A stretch of 64,000 bases of DNA from JAFGPL01 sp963781805. GTDB lineage: Bacteria > Bacteroidota > Bacteroidia > Bacteroidales > UBA10428. Positions 19,566-28,779 of this stretch are shown here, in pieces. The position numbers and the translations under genes are program-made. Each line of letters opens with the position of its first letter. The stretch's first letter is position 1. The stretch spans positions 1,550,001 through 1,614,000 of the forward strand of contig CAWAHF010000004.1 of the NCBI GenBank assembly GCA_963781805.1, given 5' to 3'. Below the pieces are notes generated by a model. That model was given only the letters and a program-made list of their open reading frames with translations, did no database searches and was not told the origin of the DNA.

Positions 19566-20234
19566 ATGACAATTAAGACAATATTATTTTTCTTTATAAC
19601 AATAATAACTCAGACTGTTTATTCACAAGGACTAATGAGTAAAGATGAAATTTATTCAAATTGGAATAAACACCATAAAGAGCGAGAAAACCCTGATAAT
19701 TATAAAATTGGATTTGATTCTATTGTTTCTGCATTTATAGACACATTGAAATCTAACAATATAGACACTATTGGAGCGTATGAACAAGATTATGTTGGTG
19801 CATACGTGTTAGACTCTTGTATGTGTGGAATAATTCCTTGGGAAGCATATGTCCATTGGATTGATAATGGTGTGACATATCACAAAAAATTTACTGAATG
19901 TTGTCAGTATGAATCAATAAAAATAAAATATTCTGTGCTAATAAATTATTACACTTCGACTCAATCAAAAATTGACAATGAAAGAATAATGCCAGTAATA
20001 ACAGGAACCTCAAAAGATAAAAATGGTAAGACTTTAATTGAATTTTCAATGGTTGACCATACAACATATTTCAATTTATTCTGCACCTTGAATGGACATT
20101 CTAGATTTACAAGATTTCAATATTATGACTTAGAAAATAAGGACGGAATTTTTCAAAAGGAAAATGAAAATTCGACAATAAACAGTTGGCGAAAAATGAT
20201 TGATAACCAAATAGTAGAAATTGAAAATGAATAA
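19566..20234 (+). CDS. Uncharacterised exported protein (cassette-like gene)
   Basis: About 222 aa from the ATG at 19566, chosen because it directly precedes a signal peptide (MTIKTILFFFITIITQTVYSQ); the upstream extension to 19521 would bury it. The mature part has several Cys (DSCMCGI, ECCQYESI), possibly disulfide-bonded, with no recognised family. The gene sits alone between a weak and a strong attC-like palindrome, 8 bp from the latter, in the same orientation as the next cassette-like genes. AT-rich codon use fits a transferred cassette. Function unknown. Confidence 0.7.
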   Translation: MTIKTILFFFITIITQTVYSQGLMSKDEIYSNWNKHHKERENPDNYKIGFDSIVSAFIDTLKSNNIDTIGAYEQDYVGAYVLDSCMCGIIPWEAYVHWIDNGVTYHKKFTECCQYESIKIKYSVLINYYTSTQSKIDNERIMPVITGTSKDKNGKTLIEFSMVDHTTYFNLFCTLNGHSRFTRFQYYDLENKDGIFQKENENSTINSWRKMIDNQIVEIENE

Positions 20235-20242
20235 ACCCCAGG

Positions 20243-20373
20243 GCATAACATCGTATATAAAACATTTGGCAGTCAGCGGGTTATTGAGCGGTACAGCTCG
20301 TATCAAAAGTACTTGTAACTTGACAGGAAAGTGCTTCGAAATGCCAAACGTTTCATATACGTAACCGTTAGGC
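20243..20373 (+). repeat. attC-like long imperfect palindrome
   Basis: The outer cores are GCATAAC (20243-20249) and GTTAGGC (20367-20373); the latter fits the attC R' consensus GTTRRRY exactly. Next to them CGTATATAAAACATTTGGCA pairs, with a few bulges, with TGCCAAACGTTTCATATACG. About 131 bp in all, filling nearly the whole space between two genes. This is the layout of an integron attC recombination site; no integrase is visible in the window, so the function is inferred. Confidence 0.55.
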
Positions 20374-20393
20374 AAACATAAAAAAGACACGAC

Positions 20394-21236
20394 ATGAATA
20401 CACAAGCAGAACCTGATTTTTGGAGTCAATTTATACCGACTGTTGCGAGTTTGATTGCAACGGGCTTGATTAGTGTAATTATTGGCGTTTATCTTGAGAA
20501 ATTTAAGAATAGACTTAAAATCATCAAATATGAAATTTTAAATCAACCTATTGCCACATCCTCACAGAGCGATTACTGGGGAGATATAAAAGTATCACAT
20601 AATGGCAGAGATATTAAACATCTAAGTGTTTTAACATTTCAAATACAGAATACCAGCAACCAAGATTTAGAAAATATCAATGCTGATTTGTCAGTTGATG
20701 CTAATAGTCAGATTTTAGGTCAAAGTGGATTTTATAATGGTTCAAATACAGCGATTTTAATTGAAAATGAACATTTTAATTATTTCAATAATGTATTACA
20801 TAGGAATCAACAAGATTTACAAGAACAAGAGAGAAACCCTGAACATATTACACCACCTCAATTAAAGGCAGAAATAGACTGGGTTTTGAAAAACAAGAAA
20901 TTTCACTTACCTGTCTTTAATAGAAAAAATGAGGCAACATTTAATTTGTTGGTAGAAAATTTTAACGGTCAGATTCCAATAGGCTATATAAATATTGTTC
21001 ATAAATCAATCAGACTGGAAAGAAAGGAGGACTCTAATACTGAAACAGGAAAAACAATTGTATATATGTTGATTTTCGGAATTATAATATATGGGATTAG
21101 TTATTTTATTCTTTTTAGAGAGTTTACCGAAGCTAAAATCCCGTTGATTATTACTCTGATTTTAGGGTTGATTTATTCGGTTTTGGGATTAGGAGCATAT
21201 AGATTTTTTCAGTTTATAAGACGACAAATTAAATAA
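20394..21236 (+). CDS. Uncharacterised membrane protein (cassette-like gene)
   Basis: 280 aa. One transmembrane helix near the N-terminus (IPTVASLIATGLISVIIGVY, about 13-32), a large soluble central region of mostly strands (about 45-215) and two closing helices (about 223-243 and 250-272), ending in a basic tail (RRQIK). No family recognised. The gene is bounded on both sides by attC-like palindromes at short distances, as expected of a gene cassette. It is a possible stress or defence accessory gene by context only. Confidence 0.7.
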   Translation: MNTQAEPDFWSQFIPTVASLIATGLISVIIGVYLEKFKNRLKIIKYEILNQPIATSSQSDYWGDIKVSHNGRDIKHLSVLTFQIQNTSNQDLENINADLSVDANSQILGQSGFYNGSNTAILIENEHFNYFNNVLHRNQQDLQEQERNPEHITPPQLKAEIDWVLKNKKFHLPVFNRKNEATFNLLVENFNGQIPIGYINIVHKSIRLERKEDSNTETGKTIVYMLIFGIIIYGISYFILFREFTEAKIPLIITLILGLIYSVLGLGAYRFFQFIRRQIK

Positions 21237-21243
21237 TTACGTT

Positions 21244-21439
21244 TGCCAACAATGTATAAAAAACATAAGTGGTTCAGTGGTTTACGAAGCTTTAGAGCAT
21301 TTAATCAACTCCGCCAAATCTGCGATTTGACGATTTGTTTTGAAATGATAAATTTGTGTCCAATCGCAAATTTGGCTCAGTGCAATTTGACAGGTAAGAG
21401 CTTCGAAATCACTTACGTTTCTTATACTCAACGTTGTGC
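21244..21439 (+). repeat. attC-like long imperfect palindrome
   Basis: Left arm TGCCAAC (21244) followed by ATGTATAAAAAACATAAGTG pairs with CACTTACGTTTCTTATAC and the right core GTTGTGC (21433-21439). Inner parts also pair (ACGAAGCT with AGCTTCG). It is larger (196 bp) than the previous site but shares the right-arm pattern ATAC-n-AACGTT. A short frame through it is not a gene. Confidence 0.5.
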
Positions 21440-21552
21440 ACAAGCGGAAATAAAGACAAAAGACATAACAAAATTGTAGATTTTATATTAAACCTAGAAA
21501 TAATCTATATATAAATCAGAAAATGAATTTGACTTTGTAATACTTGACTTAT

Positions 21553-24500
21553 ATGGAAGATAAATACCCAAAATTAATTTCAAATCAACCTTGTAAAGTG
21601 GATCTTTTTGATGGGAAACCACAAGAGAAGGTAGCAAAAGCTATTGCAGAATTTATATTTGTATATGATAAACCCCACAAAACTAGTGATACCAACAAAA
21701 AAACGAAATGTCTAAACCCGATTTCGAGAATAATTGGATTAGAAGGAGGTTGGGGTTCTGGAAAATCAAATGTAATTGGTTTACTAGGTAAAGAATTACC
21801 GAACTATTATGTTTTTGAATACGATGCATGGGGGCATCAAGAGGATTTACAAAGAAGGTCCTTTTTAGAATCTTTGACAGCTAAATTATTAAAACCTAAT
21901 GATGCTGAGGATGGCAAGCTATTGAGAGGAAAGGCAAGAATTAATGACAGCAAGGGTAATGAAAAAGAAATCGAATGGGCTAAAGCTCTTCAATTACTAC
22001 TTGCAAGAAAGGTGGAAACCGAAAAAAGGAATTTCCCAAAAATGAGTGTTGCTGTAATAATTTCAATCTTTTTAATAACATTTACTCCAATTGCTTCTTC
22101 CGTCGCAGAATCACAAGAATTTACTAATTGGTGGTGTACTCTTTTTGTCTCATCCATACCGTTTTTGTTGGTAGTATCTATTTGGTTAATAGCTTGTATT
22201 ATAAATTGGAAATTGTACTGGACGGAATTATTCAAATATTTTGATCAAGAAAATATTGATACAACTACTTATGAAACCATAAGTGAAACAGAACCATCTG
22301 TAAATGCATTTGTTAGTTGGATGAGGAATTTGGATACATCGTTAACGAAAAAACTAATAATAGTTTTTGATAACATGGATAGATTACCAAAGGAGAAAGT
22401 GAAACAGCTCTGGTCATCTATACACACTTTCTTTTCAGAAGGAGAATATGATAATATATGGGTATTAATTCCCTATGATAAGAATCATTTGATGAGTGCT
22501 TTTGATGAAAAAGAAGAAAATATGACGCACTTCATTAAAAAATCATTTCCAATAGTTTATAGAGTTGCTCCCCCAATTTTTACTGATTTAAAAAATGCAA
22601 TTAGTCAATGGTTCGCAATGGCTTTTGGAAATAATTTAACACAAGAACAAGGAGAAGAACGAGACTTAATTAGCCGAATATTTAGATTAAAAAATCACAA
22701 TCCAAGTGCGCGGGATATTATTTCGTTTATAAACGAAATGGTTGTTTTAAAACAAATGTGGAAAGACGTAATTCCTTTAAAGTATATTGCTCTTTTTGTT
22801 CTTTTAAAAGATGAGATATTTAATGAGAAGAGAATAAATGAAAATAATGAAAACATTGCTTTAAAAATTGTTGCTGATAATATTCTAGGCGGTAGTTATT
22901 TAATTAAGGATAAAATAGATATGTTGATGCCAAATACAGACGAGCAGCAACAATACATTTCATCGCTTGTTTATGAAATTGAGATTGAGAAAGCAAAAAC
23001 ACTACCAATGAGGCAATTTATTACTGCTTCATTAAGCAAAGATATTGGTCAATTTGATTTAATTACATATTCTTTACATAGGGACTTTATATCAGTTTTA
23101 GAAGAATGTATTCGAGAAATTGATCCAGTAAAATTAGATAATGTTGTAGCTACCATAGGTAATTATTGTGAGAGTCAAAAGGAAGATAATCCCACTATTC
23201 CGCATAGTATTTTCAAAGAGCTTTCAAAATTGAAAAAATCAGAAGTACTCAAAAATCAAGAATTTGACAATACATTAAAAGTGTTGTTATTGAATGCTAA
23301 TGACTCAGAAAAAGAAGTATTAATCAAAGATTTATATAATAAATGTTTCCATTTCGAACAATTTAGTGGAGGAAATTACTACAGTACTTTAAAATCATTA
23401 GAAGACTTTCTAACATCAATTAATTCTGCGATAAATATTGATACAATTGTTAAAAGTAAGCAGGTTGAATCTAAAATCTTTATTGAGTATGTAATTGCCG
23501 CTGACAAGAATTATAAGAAGTACAAACTTCAAACAAACCCTGATGGTTTAGATAAATATTTCGCTAATTTACTTCCAGAAAAGTTAAAAGATGTCGTGGT
23601 AATATCAACTTTAGTAAATGATGAAAAAAATGAGATTTATAAATTCCCTATTTTACTAAAAGGAATTGAGGATGTAATCACAAAAGATCAAATTACAATT
23701 CAAAATTTTGAAGCCATTTATACTACATATAAGCTATTTAGTAAGGGAGATAAGCTGAATGCCCAATTAACAGTTAATCATGTAACCTCTTTGTTTGCTC
23801 AAGCTTCCGAACAACAAGATAGTGGAATATTTATCAGTCCATATTATGATTTGGCTGCAATGATGATAACTAACGGTAATAATGTAGGATTTGTAAATGA
23901 TAACCAAGTCTCAAGTATTTCAAGCATTATTGAATACTATGCAAACTATGGAGATTTGCTTGTTAATTGTACTGTTTGGAATATTCCATTATTGAATAAG
24001 GTTTTATCTTATATGACTACCAATCAAAAAGGGACAATACTTGAAGTTGAAAAAATTCTTCCTCTATTTGAAACAGTTAAAGCAAATCTTGGAATAAATG
24101 AAGCTATATTATTTGAACAATTAAATAGATGGTGGCAAAATACAACCAGTTCAATCAATAAAGGTAATATTCAAACTTTTATGCCTCAACACATTATGTT
24201 TTCATATTCTATCGTTGCCAAAAATGATTTAACAGATTATATCAACAAAACAGCAGTTGAGGCTATTGCAGAAATTGAAGAAAATAAAATATACTCAAAT
24301 GGTGTTCTTCAAAATAATTATTGGGTTTCTATTCTATCTCATTTAATTAATTCTTATTTTATTACTCCTTTACCAGCAAATTTAACAAGTATTGGCAAAC
24401 AAATATATAAGGACATTGCTATGAATAGAATTCCAATTCCTATTTCACAGCCATTATTAGCAATGATTTTGGGAAAATTAGACAAAAGAAAAATAGGCAC

Positions 24501-24843
24501 TACAATTATCGAAATTATTAATAGCTTTTGCAATGGAGAAACAGGCTACGAAATGACCTCTCAAAAATTTCTCTTTTTTGAAGAATTATTCAAAAAACAA
24601 AAGAATACATTACAAAGCAGAGCGGGCGTGGTAACATCGTTAATTATTAAACCAATTCTTCCGGATTCACAATGCCGAAATAAAATATTATCTGATAAGG
24701 ATTTTTATGCCACAATCATTAATAGTGCTGGTGATAATGCTGAAGAATTAAGGGCAGATATTACCTCGATAATTGAGAGTAACAAAGATGACACAGAATT
24801 AAAAACTTTTGCTCAGTTAATTAGGAATAAAAGAATAAAATGA
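21553..24843 (+). CDS. KAP-family P-loop NTPase, membrane-anchored
   Basis: About 1096 aa from the ATG at 21553. Walker A GGWGSGKS lies at about 65-72 and Walker B LIIVFDNMDRL at about 264-274. Two transmembrane segments (about 160-180 and 192-222) lie between them, the hallmark of the KAP family, in which the NTPase sits on the inner face of the membrane. The remaining ~750 residues are helical and unrecognised, long for a KAP protein. Some KAP NTPases occur in plasmid phage-exclusion and other antiviral loci; that role here is inference from the accessory setting. The gene follows an attC-like site and has no operon partner. Confidence 0.88.
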   Translation: MEDKYPKLISNQPCKVDLFDGKPQEKVAKAIAEFIFVYDKPHKTSDTNKKTKCLNPISRIIGLEGGWGSGKSNVIGLLGKELPNYYVFEYDAWGHQEDLQRRSFLESLTAKLLKPNDAEDGKLLRGKARINDSKGNEKEIEWAKALQLLLARKVETEKRNFPKMSVAVIISIFLITFTPIASSVAESQEFTNWWCTLFVSSIPFLLVVSIWLIACIINWKLYWTELFKYFDQENIDTTTYETISETEPSVNAFVSWMRNLDTSLTKKLIIVFDNMDRLPKEKVKQLWSSIHTFFSEGEYDNIWVLIPYDKNHLMSAFDEKEENMTHFIKKSFPIVYRVAPPIFTDLKNAISQWFAMAFGNNLTQEQGEERDLISRIFRLKNHNPSARDIISFINEMVVLKQMWKDVIPLKYIALFVLLKDEIFNEKRINENNENIALKIVADNILGGSYLIKDKIDMLMPNTDEQQQYISSLVYEIEIEKAKTLPMRQFITASLSKDIGQFDLITYSLHRDFISVLEECIREIDPVKLDNVVATIGNYCESQKEDNPTIPHSIFKELSKLKKSEVLKNQEFDNTLKVLLLNANDSEKEVLIKDLYNKCFHFEQFSGGNYYSTLKSLEDFLTSINSAINIDTIVKSKQVESKIFIEYVIAADKNYKKYKLQTNPDGLDKYFANLLPEKLKDVVVISTLVNDEKNEIYKFPILLKGIEDVITKDQITIQNFEAIYTTYKLFSKGDKLNAQLTVNHVTSLFAQASEQQDSGIFISPYYDLAAMMITNGNNVGFVNDNQVSSISSIIEYYANYGDLLVNCTVWNIPLLNKVLSYMTTNQKGTILEVEKILPLFETVKANLGINEAILFEQLNRWWQNTTSSINKGNIQTFMPQHIMFSYSIVAKNDLTDYINKTAVEAIAEIEENKIYSNGVLQNNYWVSILSHLINSYFITPLPANLTSIGKQIYKDIAMNRIPIPISQPLLAMILGKLDKRKIGTTIIEIINSFCNGETGYEMTSQKFLFFEELFKKQKNTLQSRAGVVTSLIIKPILPDSQCRNKILSDKDFYATIINSAGDNAEELRADITSIIESNKDDTELKTFAQLIRNKRIK

Positions 24844-25266
24844 AGAAAATGAAGTGGCGTAACAATAAAACTAATATAGCTTATGAGTCTATCAGGGTGA
24901 AATTGACATAATTAAAAACCAACCAAATTTTATATGTTAATTTTTACCATATGATGTATAGTTGTAAACAAGAACCGCCAGTGCACAATAAGTAGCACTA
25001 TGAGCGGTCTGCAAGACCCAGCGATGAGTGCATGTTGAACTACATCCCGGCCAATAAAGCACAACTTTGGTTCTATGCACTTATCGACGGTTTTATGTGT
25101 TTTTTACGGAGTATTGGGAGATAACTTTAGTTGGATTGTGAGTCTTTATTTTGTATTTGCCTTATTTTGGGTTAAGTAAAAGCCTAAATACTAACAGATT
25201 TTCAAAGTTTAGGCAATACAAAGTCTTCCCTCATAAAAATGAAGAATAAAAGGAAGTAGAATCAGT
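24844..25266 (+). other. Intergenic region, no gene seen
   Basis: About 420 bp after the KAP gene. It opens with GGCGTAACAATAAAAC, which could be the left end of a degenerate attC-like site whose right arm is not visible. The rest shows no conserved frame. Confidence 0.4.
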
Positions 25267-25389
25267 TTATTGTAAAGACGCAATGAGCAACTGTTGCACA
25301 GGTTGACCAGGAGAGCGGATACGGGGCAGTTCCCTGACGATGCGCATTCGTCCGTTCTTGCATTTTGGACATTTTCCAATATCAAAACC
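25267..25389 (-). pseudogene. IS91-like transposase, C-terminal remnant
   Basis: On the minus strand the frame reads GKCPKCKNGRMRIVRELPRI and then RSPGQPVQQLLIASLQ before TAA (complement of 25267-25269). CPxC followed by a short basic linker and RIRSPG fits the tail of IS91-family transposases in Bacteroidota, though that match is from memory. The frame is cut at about 25390, where the group II intron fragment and its associated repeat begin. Only about 40 codons remain. Confidence 0.55.
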
Positions 25390-25391
25390 CA

Positions 25392-25850
25392 CCGCTGGTC
25401 GGAGTTTGCAACTCCGGCCTCTTTACTTTTCTAATGAATGGAATGCATGAGTTTATAATTCTTATTGCTGGTTCGAGCTTGTATCCCCATCTCCCAGCCT
25501 CATATGCCGTTCCTGCTTGGTTTATACTGAGCTTGTCGAAGTATCAGTATCGGATTTTGTAGTCCCGCTTCCTTCAGTGCATGCCTCGCGACAAACCACC
25601 CCCGACCTTCGGTACGGGACAGGCTTTGCGGCTTACTAACACTTCCGGGCGTTACCCCAGTGTGTAAGAGCCTGTCCCGAACTTGATTCGGGAGACTTTC
25701 ACCCTCTGGAACTTAGCGAAAGCGTTCTCACGACCAAAGGGAGTAAAAATACACACTTGTTGTTTTGCTTCTTTAAAAGTTTATTTGTATTTATTGACTT
25801 TTTCAAGAGCTTACAACAAGTGTGCGCTCATGCTCATGCAGGGCGCACAC
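25392..25850 (-). mobile_element. Group II intron 5' fragment, copy A (domain I)
   Basis: Read on the minus strand from 25850, the sequence starts GTGTGCGCCCTGCATGAG, matching the GUGYG 5' end of group II introns. It continues with domain I hallmarks, including AGGGTGAAAGTC, GGGTAACGCCCGG, CTGAAGGAAGCGGG and CATATGAGGCTGGG. A perfect GTGTGCGC/GCGCACAC stem opens the element. The fragment stops at 25392, just after the inverted repeat GTCGGAGTT/AACTCCGGC-type, so it lacks domains II-VI and any reverse transcriptase. Copy B at 35442-35900 is collinear over 459 bp with only a few substitutions. Confidence 0.75.
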
Positions 25851-25976
25851 AAGGTATAAAAATAATAGCCGAGATAGTAGTAAATTCAAGGGTTGTAGCC
25901 CGCTTCAACTTTTCTGTAACTTGATAAAAAAGTGCAACGCAGTCGGCTACTATTCTTATACCAAACGTTGTAGTGC
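25851..25976 (+). repeat. attC-like palindrome with left core replaced by an intron 5' end
   Basis: GGTATAAAAATAATAGCCG (from about 25853) pairs with CGGCTACTATTCTTATACC, followed by AAACGTTG and TAGTGC (to 25976). The right side has the family pattern ATACC-AAACGTT; the expected left core is missing because the group II intron fragment begins at 25850. A 152-aa gene follows 110 bp later. Confidence 0.5.
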
Positions 25977-26085
25977 ATTTAAAACGACCACCTAGACATT
26001 TAATCTTTTAAAGCTTAAGGGAAGGGTTTTTACTTCTAAGGATTGTTAGTTATTTTTGAAGTAGTTTTAACAAAAAGTAAAGAAA

Positions 26086-26544
26086 ATGAATATTAAAAAA
26101 AGATATCAGAAAGATTACATATTGCTTGGGGGATTAAGAAAGTTCGTTGAAGATGGAACTTTGTTGGCTTCACTAAATTTCTGGAGAGATAGTATTCAAA
26201 ACTATAAGGAATTCGAAGCAATTGAAAATAGAGAAAACATAGTGAAAAGCAATCCAGATTTTCTAAACTCAGAATTTTTGGTAGCATTTGTCAAGGAAGA
26301 TTTTCCTGAAATCGAGGATGAAATACCTGAAAATATTATTGGTATTGCAATGTCTATCATTAAGAAACAGGAAGGTAAAAAGACCGCCGAACTTACTAAA
26401 AAGTTTCTAATCGAATATGCAACATCTATTGCAAAAGCCTCCAAAGAAGATTGGTTAGCTTTTATTGGATTAGCAGATTCAATTAGTGATGAGGAAGAAT
26501 TATTTATTGAAAAACTTGAATCACTTTTTGACTTGGCGAAATAA
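26086..26544 (+). CDS. Uncharacterised acidic cytoplasmic protein
   Basis: 152 aa, no signal peptide or membrane helix, mainly helical and acidic (VKEDFPEIEDEIPENI; ISDEEELFIEKLESLFDLAK). Not recognised. It follows an attC-like palindrome and stands alone, like the other cassette-like genes. Function unknown; the AT-rich codon use resembles that of the KAP gene. Confidence 0.65.
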   Translation: MNIKKRYQKDYILLGGLRKFVEDGTLLASLNFWRDSIQNYKEFEAIENRENIVKSNPDFLNSEFLVAFVKEDFPEIEDEIPENIIGIAMSIIKKQEGKKTAELTKKFLIEYATSIAKASKEDWLAFIGLADSISDEEELFIEKLESLFDLAK

Positions 26545-26649
26545 TAATACAATCTACGATATTTTTTATACCTTATTTCAAACAATTGTTATTTAAGGAG
26601 CTGTTCAAAGTGTTTCACAAACAGAATAAAAACCATAAGATACATTAGC

Positions 26650-27603
26650 ATGGTTACTTCAATAATATTAATAACCTTAGGATTTGCCTTTTTAATTTTT
26701 GGAGCAAATTGGCTAGTTGATGGAGCTTCTGCTTTAGCAAAAAAATACAAAGTATCAGATTTAGTGATTGGTTTGACTATTGTAGCATTTGGCACGTCAG
26801 CTCCTGAATTAGTTGTTAATAGTATTGCGTCAGTAAAGGGGTACTCTGACATAGTTCTTGGAAATATCGTGGGGAGTAACAATTTCAATTTATTTTTTAT
26901 TCTTGGTTTATCTGGACTAATATTGCCGATAACAGTTCAAACATCGACAGCGTGGAAAGAAATACCGATTTCTCTTTTTGTTTCAGTTCTGCTGTTGCTT
27001 CTAATCAATGATTTTGTATTCACGGGAACCTCTTATTTGAGTCGTATAGATGGTTTGACTATGTTAGCATTGTTTTGTCTATTCTTGTATTATGTTTTCG
27101 TTCAAATAAAAAATGACCCTCAGACTGTTACATCTGAAAATCCAAAATCAGCCTTAAAAATATGGGGACTTATAATTGTAGGTTTAGGTTGTTTAATATT
27201 GGGAGGACAATTTGTTGTAGTGAATAGTGTTAAGGTTGCCAATTCATTGGGCATAAGTGAAAAAATAATAGGTTTAACAATTGTTGCTGCTGGGACTTCA
27301 TTTCCCGAGTTGGTAACTTCAGTAGTTGCTGCAACAAAAAAGAATAGTGATATAGCAATTGGAAATGTTATTGGCTCAAATATTTTCAATATTATTTTCA
27401 TTTTGTCCATAAGTAGTATAATACGCCCAGTTGAGTATAATCCTAAATTTAATCTTGACTTGCTGATTTTAATCGGAGGTACAGTTTTTTTATTTGCAGC
27501 AATGCTAACTGGACAACGGAAGAAGCTAGACAGATGGGAAGCTGGAATTTTATTCGGATTTTATGTCATTTATACAACTTATTTAGTAATGAAAGAAATA
27601 TAA
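26650..27603 (+). CDS. CaCA-family sodium/calcium-type cation exchanger
   Basis: 317 aa with about 10 hydrophobic helices and the two inverted alpha-repeats of the family: FGTSAPELVVN (about 46-56) and AGTSFPELVTS (about 213-223), each followed by GNIVGSNNFN or GNVIGSNIFN. These residues line the cation site in YrbG-type exchangers, so it most likely exchanges Ca2+ for Na+ or H+ in the inner membrane. The length is typical. It ends naturally (VMKEI) one codon before the group II intron remnant, which was joined directly downstream. Confidence 0.92.
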   Translation: MVTSIILITLGFAFLIFGANWLVDGASALAKKYKVSDLVIGLTIVAFGTSAPELVVNSIASVKGYSDIVLGNIVGSNNFNLFFILGLSGLILPITVQTSTAWKEIPISLFVSVLLLLLINDFVFTGTSYLSRIDGLTMLALFCLFLYYVFVQIKNDPQTVTSENPKSALKIWGLIIVGLGCLILGGQFVVVNSVKVANSLGISEKIIGLTIVAAGTSFPELVTSVVAATKKNSDIAIGNVIGSNIFNIIFILSISSIIRPVEYNPKFNLDLLILIGGTVFLFAAMLTGQRKKLDRWEAGILFGFYVIYTTYLVMKEI

Positions 27604-27606
27604 AAA

Positions 27607-28457
27607 ACGCACCACAATCGAGGCAGCCGATAGGCAAAAGCCTATCCCCAATCATCATGAATATGGTGCTTGACGGATTGGAAACCACCATAAACAAACA
27701 GTTTCCAAGGTGGAAAAACCAGAAAGTCAATTTTGTAAGGTATGCCGATGATTTTATTATTACCGCTAAGGATAAAGAGGTAATTACTAATCAAATCATA
27801 CCACTTGTTAAGGAATTCCTCAAAGAACGGGGGCTTAGGCTCTCTGATGAGAAATCCAAAATAACCAATATTGACCAGGGTTTTGACTTCTTATCACAGC
27901 ATATCCGTAAGTACAAGGGTAAACTGCTGATAAAACCATCACGGAAATCTGTACAGGCTTTCAAAGATAAGATAAAACTCATCATACGCGAGAGCCATGG
28001 ACTGCCTGCTCATGCCCTTATACGAAAACTAAACCCGGTTATCCGGGGATGGTCAAATTATCACAAGGGTATTTGCTCAAAGAATACCTTCAGAAAACTG
28101 GAGGTATTCATCTTCGGACAAATCTGGAAATGGGCTACCCGCCAGCATGGTGGCAAAGGCCACAGGTGGGTGTTCAAAAGGTACTTTTTGGGCAATCATT
28201 TTTCCGATAAACGTGTATCTTGTAAAGGTATATATTCCTACCGCTTATATAAAATCGGTAGGGTACCTATCCGATATCATGTTAAAATCGCTCAGAAGGC
28301 CAATCCTTACCTGTCTGAATTTGATTCATATTTTGAGAAAAGGGTATTCTTAAGGAAACGTTTAGCTTTGAATAGCAAACAAATCACTACTTTTGTTTGC
28401 AGAGGTAAAAACAATAGCCGGGTCTACCCTAACAAGGTTGGCCTTAAAAGTGCCTGA
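27607..28457 (+). pseudogene. Group II intron reverse transcriptase/maturase, 5'-truncated
   Basis: The frame shows SLSPIIMNMVLDGLE (RT motif after PQG), the catalytic YADD box in FVRYADDFIITA, and domain X (maturase) with GWSNYHKGICSKNTF and WKWATRQHGGKGH. Upstream RT motifs are missing because the element is truncated at its 5' side. The C-terminal end (LNSKQITTFVCRGKNN...) lacks a clear HNH endonuclease motif, so that domain is lost or degenerate. No start codon belongs to the protein; the frame merely extends into the end of the exchanger gene. It cannot be active alone. Confidence 0.85.
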
Positions 28458-28489
28458 GCCGTATGCGGTGAAAGTCGCACGTACGGTTC
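28456..28489 (+). ncRNA. Group II intron domain V
   Basis: The 34-nt hairpin GAGCCGTATGCGG / TCGCACGTACGGTTC with GAAA-type loop is the catalytic core of group II introns. It lies at the end of the maturase frame, where domain V is expected. Confidence 0.85.
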
Positions 28490-28530
28490 TTAGGGGGCGT
28501 AAGCTACCCGGTGCTGCAAGTGTAACTGAC

Positions 28531-28779
28531 GACCAAACATTGACATTTGACAATAAAATATTATTAAATAATCGGACTGAATTTGTTCGTAGCTCTTTGA
28601 TAGTTCAGTGCTAATTTGGGGAATTTATTTTATTTTTTTCTCCCCCTCGCAAAAGAAAAAAACGAAACCCCACCACACAAAACAGCACATTTGCAAACCG
28701 CTGCAATCCAGCCCTGCAATCCAAAGTTTATAAAAGAGCTGTTTTTTACTAACGCACTGCCTGTTTAAACATCTTAACT
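28531..28779 (+). other. Intergenic region
   Basis: Non-coding sequence between the intron 3' end and the LuxR locus. It contains a C-rich stretch and a GGGGAA...CTCCCC inverted repeat at about 28618-28648 of unknown role. No gene visible. Confidence 0.35.

Larger units (their letters stand above)
27604..28530 (+). mobile_element. Group II intron, 3' half
   Basis: Contains the C-terminal two-thirds of an intron-encoded reverse transcriptase/maturase followed by a canonical domain V and a probable domain VI ending near 28510-28530. The 5' half (domains I-III and the N-terminal RT) is absent; the left boundary abuts the exchanger stop codon. It is on the opposite strand to the two 5' fragments at 25.4 and 35.4 kb and therefore not simply their other half. 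Confidence 0.7.

Noticed and set aside
21243..21479. 78-aa frame after the membrane protein gene
   Set aside because: It runs entirely through the attC-like palindrome; the DNA structure explains it better than a protein.
25365..25562. 65-aa frame (and its counterpart at 35733-35954)
   Set aside because: Lies inside the group II intron domain I sequence read from the wrong strand.
28393..28614. 73-aa frame containing VPEPYAVKVARTVLRG
   Set aside because: It is translated domain V/VI RNA sequence, a well-known false gene at group II intron 3' ends.
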